Shown here one piece after another: positions 1 to 8,003 of a DNA stretch of 64,000 nucleotides. The DNA comes from Planomicrobium stackebrandtii (lineage in GTDB: Bacteria > Bacillota > Bacilli > Bacillales_A > Planococcaceae), in contig NZ_JAUSWB010000002.1 of assembly GCF_030814955.1 (NCBI RefSeq), positions 62,001-126,000 of the forward strand, in the 5' to 3' direction. Numbering within the stretch: the first letter of the stretch is position 1; every line of letters begins with the position of its first letter. The translations under genes were made by a program, and so were the position numbers. The notes beneath the pieces are model-generated. The model saw only the letters and a program-made list of their open reading frames with translations. It did no database searches and had not been told where the DNA came from.

Positions 1-1
1 A

Positions 2-76
2 AGCAGCGGCATGGCGAAATCCGAAGCCGAAATGGCTGCTTTTGAAGAAAGCAAAATGGCTGGCGCCGGGAAGTAG
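2..76 (+). CDS. gltB: Glutamate synthase large subunit, C-terminal end only (partial)
   Basis: An open frame enters from the left edge and stops with TAG at 74-76, giving 24 residues that end in AFEESKMAGAGK. I do not recognise the tail itself. The assignment is inferred from context: the next gene on the strand is gltD, and gltB almost always precedes gltD in Firmicutes, the two subunits together making glutamate from 2-oxoglutarate and glutamine. About 280 bases of hairpin repeats separate the two genes, which is unusual for this operon. The fragment could belong to another gene. Confidence 0.55.
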   Translation, partial: SSGMAKSEAEMAAFEESKMAGAGK

Positions 77-276
77 AAAAGCGAAAGCGCCCGAAGAGCT
101 GGGCGCTGAAGTCTGGACAAAGAAAAGCGGAAGTGCCCGTGTAGCTCTGACAGGTGTAAGACGATCTGGCGAAGCGGCGTGTTTTCAGGCGTGCAGCCAG
201 AGTGGCTTACATCCCGAAGAGCTAGGCACTGGAGTCTGGACAAAGAAAAGCGAAAAGACACTGGAGACTCGACAAA
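76..276 (+). repeat. Tandem hairpin-forming repeat copies, gltB-gltD gap
   Basis: Three consecutive units each start with GAAAAGCG and end with a variant of GTCTGGACAA: a short unit at 76-121, a full unit at 122-244 and a short degenerate unit at 245-276. The full unit folds on itself: its early GTAGCTCT pairs with a late AGAGCTAG, and the GTGTAAG part pairs with CTTACAT, around a GCGGCG/GCAGCC core. The same element occurs at 14317-14600 and, on the other strand, at 29996-30127. An open reading frame covering the block is a by-product of the repeat and is not annotated as a gene. Confidence 0.85.
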
Positions 277-353
277 ATAAAAATCCCGGGCTTTCGCAAA
301 CGAACGAAAGCTCCGCGGATTCATCATGAGAAACTGTGAGTAGGAGGGAAAAG

Positions 354-1841
354 ATGGGCAAACCAACTGGATTTATGGAATACGACAGACAAACAGTCAA
401 AGAGCGCCAACCGGCTGAACGGACAAAAGATTGGAACGACTATACAATTCCTTTGTCAAATGAAGAAGTGGCAAAACAAGGTGCGCGCTGTATGGACTGT
501 GGAGTGCCGACATGCCATACCGGAATGGATTTGGACAATGTGACCACTGGCTGCCCGGTGAATCATCTTATCCCTGAATGGAATGATCTGGTTTACCGCG
601 GACAATGGAAGGAAGCTTTGCATCGTGAGCATCTGAAGAATAATTTCCCTGAGTTTACTGGAACTGCCTGTCCAGCCCCTTGTGAAGGAGCTTGTGTTCT
701 TGGTATCAATGAACCGCCCGTAGCTATCCGTACAGTGGAGCGGTCCATTATTGAACGTGGCTTTGCGGAGGGATGGGTTGTACCGGAACCGCCCAAATCA
801 CGGACTGGCAAAAAGGTCGCTGTAATCGGTTCAGGACCGGCCGGACTTGCAGCAGCGGCTCAATTGAACAAAGCAGGGCATTTGGTAACCGTGTTTGAAA
901 AAAGCGACCGCGTGGGCGGCTTGCTGACATACGGAATTCCGGAAATGAAACTGTCTTACGATATGGTGCAAAGACGTGTGAATATTCTTGAACAGGAAGG
1001 CATCACTTTCATCACGAGTGTAGAAGTAGGCAAAAACTATCCTTCTTCAAAACTGAAAGATGATTTTGATGCAGTTGTCATGTGTACAGGGGCAACTGTT
1101 CACCGCAACATTGACGTAGAGGGCCGCGATTTGAAGGGCGTTCACTTTGCAATGGATTTTCTGCATGCCAGCACGAAAAGTCTTTTGGATTCAAATTTTG
1201 AAGATGGCCAATACATTTCAGCAAAAGGCAAAAACGTTATCGTCATCGGAGGCGGAGACACAGGAACTGATTGCTTAGCAACGTCCGTCCGCCACGATTG
1301 TGCAAGCCTTGTGCAGTTTGATGTCTACGATAAAAAAGGCGCGATTCGCGACGAAAAAGGCAATCCGTGGCCGCAATATCCGAAAGTTCACCGCATTGAA
1401 TATGGCCATAAAGAAGCTGCTGCCACTTTTGGTGAGGATCCAAGAGCCTATGCAGTTATGACAAAGAAGTTCGTTGGTGATGAAAGCGGACAAATCAAAG
1501 AAGTGCATACTGTAAATGTGAAATTGAAGATCGATGAAAACGGCAATCGGATTCGCGAAGAAATTCCAGGTACAGAAAAAGTATGGAAAGCGGATTTGGT
1601 ACTGATTGCCATTGGGTTCAGCGGACCAGAACAGGATCTGATCCAGCAATTGGAACTGGAAACAGAAGTGAACTCACGAGTAAAAGCCGAATATGGCAAA
1701 TATACGACCAGTGTTGAAGGTGTTTTTGCGGCGGGAGATGTGCGCCGCGGCCAAAGCCTGATTGTCTGGGCGATTAATGAAGGACGCGAAGCTGCACGTG
1801 AATGCGATCGTTTCCTCATGGGAACTACGGTATTGCCATAA
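354..1841 (+). CDS. gltD: Glutamate synthase small (beta) subunit
   Basis: FAD- and NADPH-dependent subunit that passes electrons to GltB for glutamate synthesis from glutamine and 2-oxoglutarate. The 495-residue protein has the expected N-terminal iron-sulfur cysteines (CMDCGVPTCHTG, then CPVNH and CPAPCEGAC), a first dinucleotide fold with GSGPAGLAAA, and a second with GGGDTGTDC. A C-terminal AAGDVRRGQSL motif binds FAD. The ATG at 354 is chosen because AGGAGG at 342-347 sits 6 bases upstream; a GTG at 336 would extend it by six residues but has no binding site. A strong terminator follows the gene. Confidence 0.95.
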   Translation: MGKPTGFMEYDRQTVKERQPAERTKDWNDYTIPLSNEEVAKQGARCMDCGVPTCHTGMDLDNVTTGCPVNHLIPEWNDLVYRGQWKEALHREHLKNNFPEFTGTACPAPCEGACVLGINEPPVAIRTVERSIIERGFAEGWVVPEPPKSRTGKKVAVIGSGPAGLAAAAQLNKAGHLVTVFEKSDRVGGLLTYGIPEMKLSYDMVQRRVNILEQEGITFITSVEVGKNYPSSKLKDDFDAVVMCTGATVHRNIDVEGRDLKGVHFAMDFLHASTKSLLDSNFEDGQYISAKGKNVIVIGGGDTGTDCLATSVRHDCASLVQFDVYDKKGAIRDEKGNPWPQYPKVHRIEYGHKEAAATFGEDPRAYAVMTKKFVGDESGQIKEVHTVNVKLKIDENGNRIREEIPGTEKVWKADLVLIAIGFSGPEQDLIQQLELETEVNSRVKAEYGKYTTSVEGVFAAGDVRRGQSLIVWAINEGREAARECDRFLMGTTVLP

Positions 1842-1870
1842 CAAATAAATAGCAACCTCTTTTAAGAAAG

Positions 1871-1914
1871 GCTGTGGACAAACTCGATATTCAGTTTGTC
1901 CGCAGCTATTTTTA
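1871..1914 (+). terminator. Terminator after gltD
   Basis: GCTGTGGACAAACT and AGTTTGTCCGCAGC form a 14-base stem with one mismatch, followed by a T-rich run. Confidence 0.85.
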
Positions 1915-2059
1915 TAGGAAGAGGATAAACATTTCAACAGGAAGCTTTACTCCAAAGAAAATAGTTGCCTCAAGGCTAAGAAGTCTGATAATTAAATGAT
2001 TTCAGCTTATTATATTGATGTAAAAAATGTGTCTTTTATCTAAATAATGCAACAGCTAG

Positions 2060-2088
2060 TTGTGCAAAAGACCTACTGAGTATATACT
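2060..2088 (+). promoter_or_regulatory. Possible SigA promoter of the secreted-protein gene
   Basis: TTGTGC at 2060-2065 and TATACT at 2083-2088 are 17 bases apart. The predicted transcript has a leader of about 110 bases before the start at 2205. I recognise no riboswitch in it. The rest of the 1915-2204 gap is AT-rich and shows nothing else. Confidence 0.45.
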
Positions 2089-2204
2089 ATAGAAGGTAAG
2101 AGCTGGTATTTTAAGTCAAATTTAGGTGATACGATATACATCCTCACTTATAAAAATTTAGAATTTCAGACCCTGCTACCAAATTTAAAATAGGGGGAAT
2201 ACAT

Positions 2205-2666
2205 ATGTTGAAAAAGAGTTTAATCGCCGTACTATTTTCATTGGTTATGGCACTAGGAATGGGCACGAGTGTTTTTGCGGAAAGCAATAACGAAGCAATA
2301 GATTACGAGATTACAAATGAAATGACACCGGAAGTTGCAAAAGCGATTACTGAAGTTAATAAAACCAACGATAAAATATACGCAGAAATCAATAAAGCAG
2401 TCGACAAATCCGAGAAGATGTATGCTAAGTATCAGGAACAAAAATCCAAACATCAAGATCTAGCTAAACTGGCTAAGCTCACTAAAGATTACGAAAAACA
2501 ATCTGATAAATTAATTAGCGAATTGAAAGTGAAAACTGAAAAAATGACGCTTAAAGGCATTGAAAAAGCGGAGAAGGCCGGTTTGGATGTGGCTATCAAG
2601 CTTGTCCCAATTGAGTTTGCTGATCGCACTGAATTAATTGATCCAATCGTCGTAATTGCCTGGTAA
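2205..2666 (+). CDS. Small secreted protein of unknown function, helical
   Basis: 153 residues with a clear Sec signal peptide: MLKKS, a hydrophobic core up to about residue 20, and a VFAES cleavage region. The rest (about 26-130) is rich in K, E, A and D with heptad-like spacing, suggesting one or two long helices or a coiled coil, and it ends in a hydrophobic tail (IDPIVVIAW). I do not recognise a family. The start has a good site (AGGGGG, 2192-2197). Its codon use is more AT-rich than its neighbours, as is the next gene, and the two may have been acquired together. A terminator follows directly, so it is probably transcribed alone. Confidence 0.7.
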   Translation: MLKKSLIAVLFSLVMALGMGTSVFAESNNEAIDYEITNEMTPEVAKAITEVNKTNDKIYAEINKAVDKSEKMYAKYQEQKSKHQDLAKLAKLTKDYEKQSDKLISELKVKTEKMTLKGIEKAEKAGLDVAIKLVPIEFADRTELIDPIVVIAW

Positions 2667-2698
2667 ACATGTTGTTCAAAGAACTTTAATTAGAGTAG

Positions 2699-2739
2699 TA
2701 TGAGAGTAGAGAGATTCTTCTCTGCTCTCATATTTTTTT
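2699..2739 (+). terminator. Terminator after the secreted-protein gene
   Basis: TATGAGAG-TAGAGA pairs with TCTCTGCTCTCATA with one G-T pair, followed by seven T residues. It lies inside the upstream extension of the next open frame and argues against a start at 2700 for that gene. Confidence 0.85.
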
Positions 2740-2756
2740 GGAAAGGAAGTGTGTAT

Positions 2757-3665
2757 GTGAAGGGCTTGGATATACTAAAAAATGGTCATCTTGAAAAAGT
2801 GGAGAACGGCTCGACCACGTTAGATCTTTTAGGACGTGGCAGCGGAATAGAGTTGATGAGACAAACTGTTAAGCAAGGAAGCACTTTCATGCTTTTTCCA
2901 GGAGATCAAAAAGATGCCCAAGAATTTTTCTATATACTAGCTGGTGAAGTAGAAGCCGAAGTTAATGGCGGCATTTTAAAGTTAGGTACTAATGATTTTT
3001 TTTCGTGTAAAAATTTAGAGAGTGCGATTCATTTTACAGTTTTAAAAGACGTGACTTTCCTGTCGGTTTCTACTACCCCGGTATTCCATTATTTAAGTAA
3101 TATGATTAGCGAGTTAAGAAAAATTGGAATGGCTGTCGAGAAAAAAGATCGATATACTTTTAACCACAGCTCAAGAGTAGCTAACTACGCAGTGAAGACT
3201 TCAGCTAAGATGAAATTAGGGAAAGAGCAGATAGAAAATTTGTTCCTTGCCTCAATTCTTCATGATATTGGCAAAATCAATATTCCAGAAGAAGTTTTGA
3301 AAAAGCCTAGCAAACTAACCAATGAAGAATTTGAAGTGGTAAAGAAACATCCAGGTGATGGTGCAAAAATGATTAGGGAAACAGCATATGCTGATTTAGC
3401 AGACATCGTTGAACAACATCATGAGCGTGTTAATGGCAGAGGTTATCCGTTTGGCCTTAAGGGCGATGAAATACTGATAGAAGCAAAAATTATTGGGGTA
3501 TGTGATACATTCGATGCGATGACTGAAGACAGAGCTTACCGGTCTGCCTTTTCCGCTGAGTATGCAATGGCTGAACTTAACAGTCTAGTGGGAGAGCAAT
3601 ACGATGAGGACGTAGTTAAAGCATTTGAGCAGGTTTTAAAAGAAGAAGGAAAGCTAACTACCTAA
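2757..3665 (+). CDS. Cupin-like/HD-GYP domain phosphohydrolase
   Basis: 302 residues. The N-terminal half (about 1-115) looks like a cupin/beta-barrel sensor (FFYILAGEVEAEV). The C-terminal half is an HD-GYP domain: HDIGK at about residue 169, then HHERVNGRGYPFGLKG, then CDTFDAMTEDRAYR. HD-GYP domains of this kind often hydrolyse cyclic di-GMP; here the substrate is inferred, not shown. The GTG at 2757 is preferred because GGA of AAAGGA lies 9 bases upstream; the longer start at 2700 lies in a terminator hairpin. It is likely cytoplasmic, with no signal peptide. A weak terminator follows. Confidence 0.85.
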   Translation: MKGLDILKNGHLEKVENGSTTLDLLGRGSGIELMRQTVKQGSTFMLFPGDQKDAQEFFYILAGEVEAEVNGGILKLGTNDFFSCKNLESAIHFTVLKDVTFLSVSTTPVFHYLSNMISELRKIGMAVEKKDRYTFNHSSRVANYAVKTSAKMKLGKEQIENLFLASILHDIGKINIPEEVLKKPSKLTNEEFEVVKKHPGDGAKMIRETAYADLADIVEQHHERVNGRGYPFGLKGDEILIEAKIIGVCDTFDAMTEDRAYRSAFSAEYAMAELNSLVGEQYDEDVVKAFEQVLKEEGKLTT

Positions 3666-3686
3666 GTACATAAATATTTTGCCCTT

Positions 3687-3720
3687 GGCACCCCGGATAT
3701 TTTGAGGTGTCTTTTATTTT
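3687..3720 (+). terminator. Weak terminator after the HD-GYP gene
   Basis: GGCACCCC can pair with GAGGTGTC (one mismatch, one G-T pair), followed by TTTTATTTT. Confidence 0.55.
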
Positions 3721-3799
3721 GTTTGAAATGTTTAAAAAAATGAAATTTAGTCAATACTTTATACACAATGATTTATACAAACAAGGAGGAGAGATCTAT

Positions 3800-4423
3800 A
3801 TGGCTAGAAATTCATCAGGCGGTATGTTCGGCAAACTTGTATTGATCGGTCTTGGTGCCGTAATCGGTGCAGCAATGACGCAGAAGAAAACAGAAACAGG
3901 CGGAACTTCTCAAACCAGCAAAGAAGATATCAAGGCAAACATAAAAAAAGGGCTTGATCGCCTAAATGAACAATCAGGCGGTATGGTCGATAAAGTGAAA
4001 CCGACTGTCAACAAAGCCGTTGAAAAAGTAAAAACGGCAATAGATGCACAGCAAGACATGATGAACAAAGAGAAAGATGCGCTGGACAAAGCCAATAAGA
4101 CACTTCAGGATGATGTTGGCGGAAATGCTGACAAGAGCAGCAGTTCAACGACAGATAAATCGAGTACAAGCAGTGTTTCCCCTAGTACTAACAAGCCAAC
4201 AGGCGGAGTTTATGGCGGCAGCACAGCGTATACCGAATCTTTGAAAAAAGATGCATCAGATAATTCTTCGAACAAGGATGATTCAACAGGAAGTTCTTCT
4301 TCCAATGCAGGCAAACCATTGGGAAGCAGCACAGAATATACAGATTCTCTAAAAAAAGATTTATCGGACAAATCATCTGAAAAAGACAGCTCATCTTCAA
4401 ATGATTCAACATTCGGAAAATAA
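3800..4423 (+). CDS. YtxH-like general stress protein with repeated C-terminal motif
   Basis: 207 residues. The N-terminus (about 1-30) has a glycine-rich hydrophobic segment (FGKLVLIGLGAVIGAAMTQKK) typical of YtxH-type proteins, which are membrane-associated and stress-induced in Bacillus. Residues 40-110 are a lysine/glutamate-rich helical stretch (KANIKKGLDRLN, VKPTVNKAVEKVKTAI). The last 73 residues are low-complexity S, D, K and N and hold two copies of a 20-residue unit with core STAYTESLKKD / STEYTDSLKKD near 135-154 and 171-190. The start at 3800 follows AAGGAGGA. The function of the repeat is unknown; it may be a binding or surface-exposed tail. Confidence 0.7.
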   Translation: MARNSSGGMFGKLVLIGLGAVIGAAMTQKKTETGGTSQTSKEDIKANIKKGLDRLNEQSGGMVDKVKPTVNKAVEKVKTAIDAQQDMMNKEKDALDKANKTLQDDVGGNADKSSSSTTDKSSTSSVSPSTNKPTGGVYGGSTAYTESLKKDASDNSSNKDDSTGSSSSNAGKPLGSSTEYTDSLKKDLSDKSSEKDSSSSNDSTFGK

Positions 4424-4437
4424 TTTAGGTATAATAG

Positions 4438-4497
4438 AATTAAGATAAGCTATGCGCGTTTGTAGAAGCGGCATAGCTTTTCTTAATTCATTTTTTA
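4438..4497 (+). terminator. Terminator after the YtxH gene
   Basis: Nested stems: GAATTAAGA pairs with TCTTAATTC outside, AAGCTATGC pairs with GCATAGCTT inside, followed by six T residues. Confidence 0.85.
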
Positions 4498-4531
4498 TCT
4501 GAATATTCTACGTATGGAAGGGGCTGCTCGT

Positions 4532-5989
4532 TTGTTTAAAAGTTATTCAACAGGAGCATTTTTTGATGAGATGTTCACGCCGCAAGGAAAACCGAAATCG
4601 CATTATCGAAAGTTTTTCGATGTACTTCAAAGCTTTTCAAAAGAAGAATTAAGAGAAAAGCATGAGACAGCTCAGCTGTCATTTTTAAGGCAGGGCATTA
4701 CGTTCACGGTTTACAATAATAATGTTGGGACGGAAAGAACGATGCCTTTTGACTTTATTCCTATCATCATTCCCTCTGAGGAATGGGAAGTAGTGGAAAA
4801 AGGGATGATACAGCGGGCGGAAGCGCTTAACCAATTTTTGGAAGATGTATATCATGAAAAGCGCATTCTTCAGGACGGAATTGTCCCAAGGCGGTTAGTC
4901 GAAGAAAACCCATATTATTACGAAGAGCAAGTGAAAGGCATCGATATTCCGTTGAAGAACCATATCTTTTTAGCGGGAATTGATTTGATTCGCGACGAAA
5001 ACGGAAAATATCATGTACTCGAAGATAATTTGCGCAATCCATCCGGATTGTCCTACGTTTATCAAAATCGCTATGTCATGCGCCAGGTTTACCCCGAGTT
5101 TTTTGCCAGCCAATCGGTTCATACCCTCGAGCATCAACTATCCCATTTGCATCAAGCCATATTGGATCATGCACCAGAGTCAAGAAAAGAAAAGGCATTC
5201 GCAGTCCTACTAACACCGGGAATGTACAATTCCGCTTATTATGACCACGTGTTTTTGGCACAGCAAATGGGGATTGACTTGGTCGAAGGAAGAGATCTGA
5301 TTGTCAAAAAGAACATTGTCTATATGAAATCCATCCGGGGATTAAAGCGTGTGGATATCATCTACCGCCGAATTGACGATGACTATTTGGATCCTGAAGC
5401 ATTTCTGGCTGAATCGGCACTTGGCGTTCCTGGCCTGCTGGTTGCCTATAGAAAAGGCAACGTGGCAATTTTAAATGGCATCGGCAACGGAGTAGCAGAC
5501 GATAAAGCCATTTACGCTTATGTTCCAGACATGATCCGGTATTACCTCGGCGAAGAACCAATTATTGATAATGTAAAAACGTATCTTTTGGATAATCCAG
5601 AAGAGAGGGAATGGGTACTCGATCACTTGAATGAATTGGTGGTTAAAAATGTTGGGGCTTCAGGTGGATACGATATGCTTGTAGGGCCGCATGCTTCTGA
5701 AGAATTGATTGAGGAATTCCGCGAAAAAATCATTGAGACCCCTCATCAGTATATTGCACAGCCTACCATTAAGTTATCCAGAGCTCCCGCCTATCAAGGA
5801 GAAGAATTTTATCCCTGCCATGTCGATTTAAGGGTCTTTGTGGTTCGTGGAGTGGATACGCACGTCATGCCGGGCGGACTTTCCCGCGTAGCCTTAAAAG
5901 AAGGTTCACTAGTTGTGAATTCTTCACAGGGGGGCGGCGGGAAAGATACATGGGTGTTTAAAAAACGGGAAGAAGAGGGGGACGCCTGA
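4532..5989 (+). CDS. Circularly permuted ATP-grasp protein
   Basis: 485 residues of the circularly permuted ATP-grasp type (DUF404/DUF407), with family landmarks such as FTVYNN, DFIPIIIP, VLEDNLRNPSGLSYV and DLRVFVV. ATP-grasp enzymes form amide or similar bonds using ATP; this branch is predicted, from conserved gene neighbourhoods, to modify peptides together with alpha-E and transglutaminase-like proteins. No product is known to me. The TTG at 4532 is preferred because AAGGGG at 4518-4523 lies 8 bases upstream; an ATG at 4514 has no visible site. Its stop overlaps the ATG of the next gene (TGATG), so the two are translationally coupled. Confidence 0.85.
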   Translation: MFKSYSTGAFFDEMFTPQGKPKSHYRKFFDVLQSFSKEELREKHETAQLSFLRQGITFTVYNNNVGTERTMPFDFIPIIIPSEEWEVVEKGMIQRAEALNQFLEDVYHEKRILQDGIVPRRLVEENPYYYEEQVKGIDIPLKNHIFLAGIDLIRDENGKYHVLEDNLRNPSGLSYVYQNRYVMRQVYPEFFASQSVHTLEHQLSHLHQAILDHAPESRKEKAFAVLLTPGMYNSAYYDHVFLAQQMGIDLVEGRDLIVKKNIVYMKSIRGLKRVDIIYRRIDDDYLDPEAFLAESALGVPGLLVAYRKGNVAILNGIGNGVADDKAIYAYVPDMIRYYLGEEPIIDNVKTYLLDNPEEREWVLDHLNELVVKNVGASGGYDMLVGPHASEELIEEFREKIIETPHQYIAQPTIKLSRAPAYQGEEFYPCHVDLRVFVVRGVDTHVMPGGLSRVALKEGSLVVNSSQGGGGKDTWVFKKREEEGDA

Positions 5990-7860
5990 TGCTGAGCCGC
6001 GTAGCGAATTCATTGTACTGGATGTCAAGAAACGTTGAAAGAGCGGAAAACAATGCCCGCATTTTAGATGTGCAGCTGCTGCAGATGATCGAAGCTGCAG
6101 ACGAAGAGCTGATTCGGGACAGTGATTGGAAGCTGATTTATGAAATCTGTGCTTCGACTGAAACGATGGAGCACATCAAATCCTTGCCGAGCTATCAGGA
6201 AGACCAGCTGGTCCATTATTTGGCGATGGAAGAAACTAATTTTAATTCTGTAGCACGTTGTGTAAGAATTGTTCGTGAAAATGCCAGAATCAGCCGGGAT
6301 CATATTCCGGATGACTATTGGGAAGCATGGAATGACTGCTATTTGGCTTTGAAGGAGATGGATCAGCAAAGCTGCACCGTCAAGGAAATGCGCCAATTTC
6401 TTGAGCAGGTGAAGCTAACCTCACTGATCACTCAGGGAATTGTTGAATCTGCAATGCCTAGGGGTGTGCCATATCAAATTATTAAAATTGCAAAATGGCT
6501 GGAGCGTGCAGAAAAAACAGCGCGGGTTTTGAACGTGGTATGTGAGCGGACACGGGAGCGGGTGCTCGAAGCCCAGTCCGAAGATTATTACTACTGGCTG
6601 GCCGCATTGCGGATGACGAATGGCTACAATGCGTATTTAAAAATGAATCCGCCTCAAATGGATCCCAAGAAAGTTCTGACTTTCCTGATTGCCAATACAA
6701 ACTTTCCCCGGTCGATCCGCTATTGCCTGACGCATGTCCGCAAAGCGATCGATGAACTTGAGGGAGGAAAAATTTCTCATTATTCCTGGGAACTTTATGC
6801 AAAATTAGACCAGCTGCAGGAAGAATTTGAAGAAATCAGCATAGTTGAGTTGAATTCTGATGAAATCATGGATTTTCTCAATGATTTTCAAAATGGCTGC
6901 AATGAAGTCGGAGAAATTTTTTCGAAAACCTACTATTTAAGCGATTCCGAGACTAAACCGAGGGAGTCCAGCCAATCACAGAGCATGGGCGCGAAAGGAA
7001 TAACTTCTATGAAATATAAAGTTGAGCATACCAATGTCTTTCAGTACGAAACCATTGTCGACCAGAGCATGAACTCGATTCGCTTAAAACCAAGAACCGA
7101 TGAATGCCAGCGGCTATTATCTTATCGTGCTGACATCACACCGGCTTCTCTGACCAAGGAACATATTGATATTTGGGGCAACCACGTTGAAACATTTTTC
7201 ATCGCAGAGCATCATCAACATCTGGAAGTCAAAACTACATCAATTGTCAGTATACAAAAAAGTCCATTTATCCATCGCATTGACTACTCACCTGAAATGA
7301 GTGCCATTTTTCATTCGCAATTATTCAGAGAACATTATTTGGCATTTCTAAGCAATACGGCGTATACGTATTTAACAATAGAGCAGATGAGCCAGGTAGA
7401 TCGGGAGCTCGGAATCATGAAAAATCCGGTGCAGTACGCGATTGACGTAATGGAGCATATTCATCAACATTTTACCTATGATGGCGAATCAACGACCGTC
7501 GATACAAAAGCACAGGAATCTTTTGACTTGAGAAAAGGGGTTTGCCAGGATATTACGCATGTGATGCTGGGCATTCTTCGCAGCAAATATATTCCGGCCC
7601 GTTACGTCAGCGGCTACTTATACGTCGGTGAAAATTCGGCGCTGGTCGGGGATGCTGCAAGCCATGCTTGGGTGGAAGTGATGGTTCCGGGTATTGGTTG
7701 GGTCGGTTTGGATCCGACGAACAATGTAGAGGCGCTGGAAAATCACATCCGTGTTGGTGTGGGGCGTGATTATAACGATGTCAGCCCAGTGCAGGGCGTT
7801 TACCGAGGCGGCAGCCAATCATTGGATGTCAAAGTCTCAGTAAGCCTGATGGATCAATAA
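5989..7860 (+). CDS. Fusion of alpha-E domain and transglutaminase-like protease
   Basis: 623 residues joining two parts usually encoded by separate adjacent genes. Residues 1-315 are an alpha-E domain (starts MLSRVANSLYWMSRNVERAE). After a serine/glutamine-rich linker, residues 341-623 form a transglutaminase-like protein: an N-terminal beta domain, then a Cys-His-Asp triad at C519 (GVCQD), H559 (SHAWVEV) and D575 (LDPTNN). Residue 341 is an ATG at 7009 with AAAGGA 9 bases upstream, so a separate 283-residue protein could still be made. With the ATP-grasp gene it probably forms a peptide synthesis, tagging or cleavage system. Substrate unknown. Confidence 0.88.
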   Translation: MLSRVANSLYWMSRNVERAENNARILDVQLLQMIEAADEELIRDSDWKLIYEICASTETMEHIKSLPSYQEDQLVHYLAMEETNFNSVARCVRIVRENARISRDHIPDDYWEAWNDCYLALKEMDQQSCTVKEMRQFLEQVKLTSLITQGIVESAMPRGVPYQIIKIAKWLERAEKTARVLNVVCERTRERVLEAQSEDYYYWLAALRMTNGYNAYLKMNPPQMDPKKVLTFLIANTNFPRSIRYCLTHVRKAIDELEGGKISHYSWELYAKLDQLQEEFEEISIVELNSDEIMDFLNDFQNGCNEVGEIFSKTYYLSDSETKPRESSQSQSMGAKGITSMKYKVEHTNVFQYETIVDQSMNSIRLKPRTDECQRLLSYRADITPASLTKEHIDIWGNHVETFFIAEHHQHLEVKTTSIVSIQKSPFIHRIDYSPEMSAIFHSQLFREHYLAFLSNTAYTYLTIEQMSQVDRELGIMKNPVQYAIDVMEHIHQHFTYDGESTTVDTKAQESFDLRKGVCQDITHVMLGILRSKYIPARYVSGYLYVGENSALVGDAASHAWVEVMVPGIGWVGLDPTNNVEALENHIRVGVGRDYNDVSPVQGVYRGGSQSLDVKVSVSLMDQ

Positions 7861-7898
7861 AGAAAAAGGTTGATTACCATGGCAATCTTCAGCCTGAA

Positions 7899-7938
7899 GC
7901 CGTTAAAATGGGATAAATCTTAATAATCGTTTAACGGC
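7899..7938 (+). terminator. Inverted repeat between the transglutaminase fusion and dbpA
   Basis: A perfect 9-base inverted repeat, GCCGTTAAA and TTTAACGGC, with a 22-base loop, followed by a weak T-rich stretch. It may be a poor terminator of the upstream operon or part of the dbpA leader. I cannot decide between these. Confidence 0.45.
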
Positions 7939-8003
7939 AGAATTTTCTAATCCGTGCGATAATAGGAGAACCTGAAATTTTTGAACGGAGATGGAGAGCA
8001 ATT

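Noticed and set aside
42-329. 95-codon open frame at the left edge
   Set aside because: It lies entirely over the repeat block and reads through repeated units; it is a shadow of the repeat.
2700-2756. Upstream start for the HD-GYP gene
   Set aside because: This stretch is the terminator hairpin of the previous gene, and a good binding site sits before the GTG at 2757.
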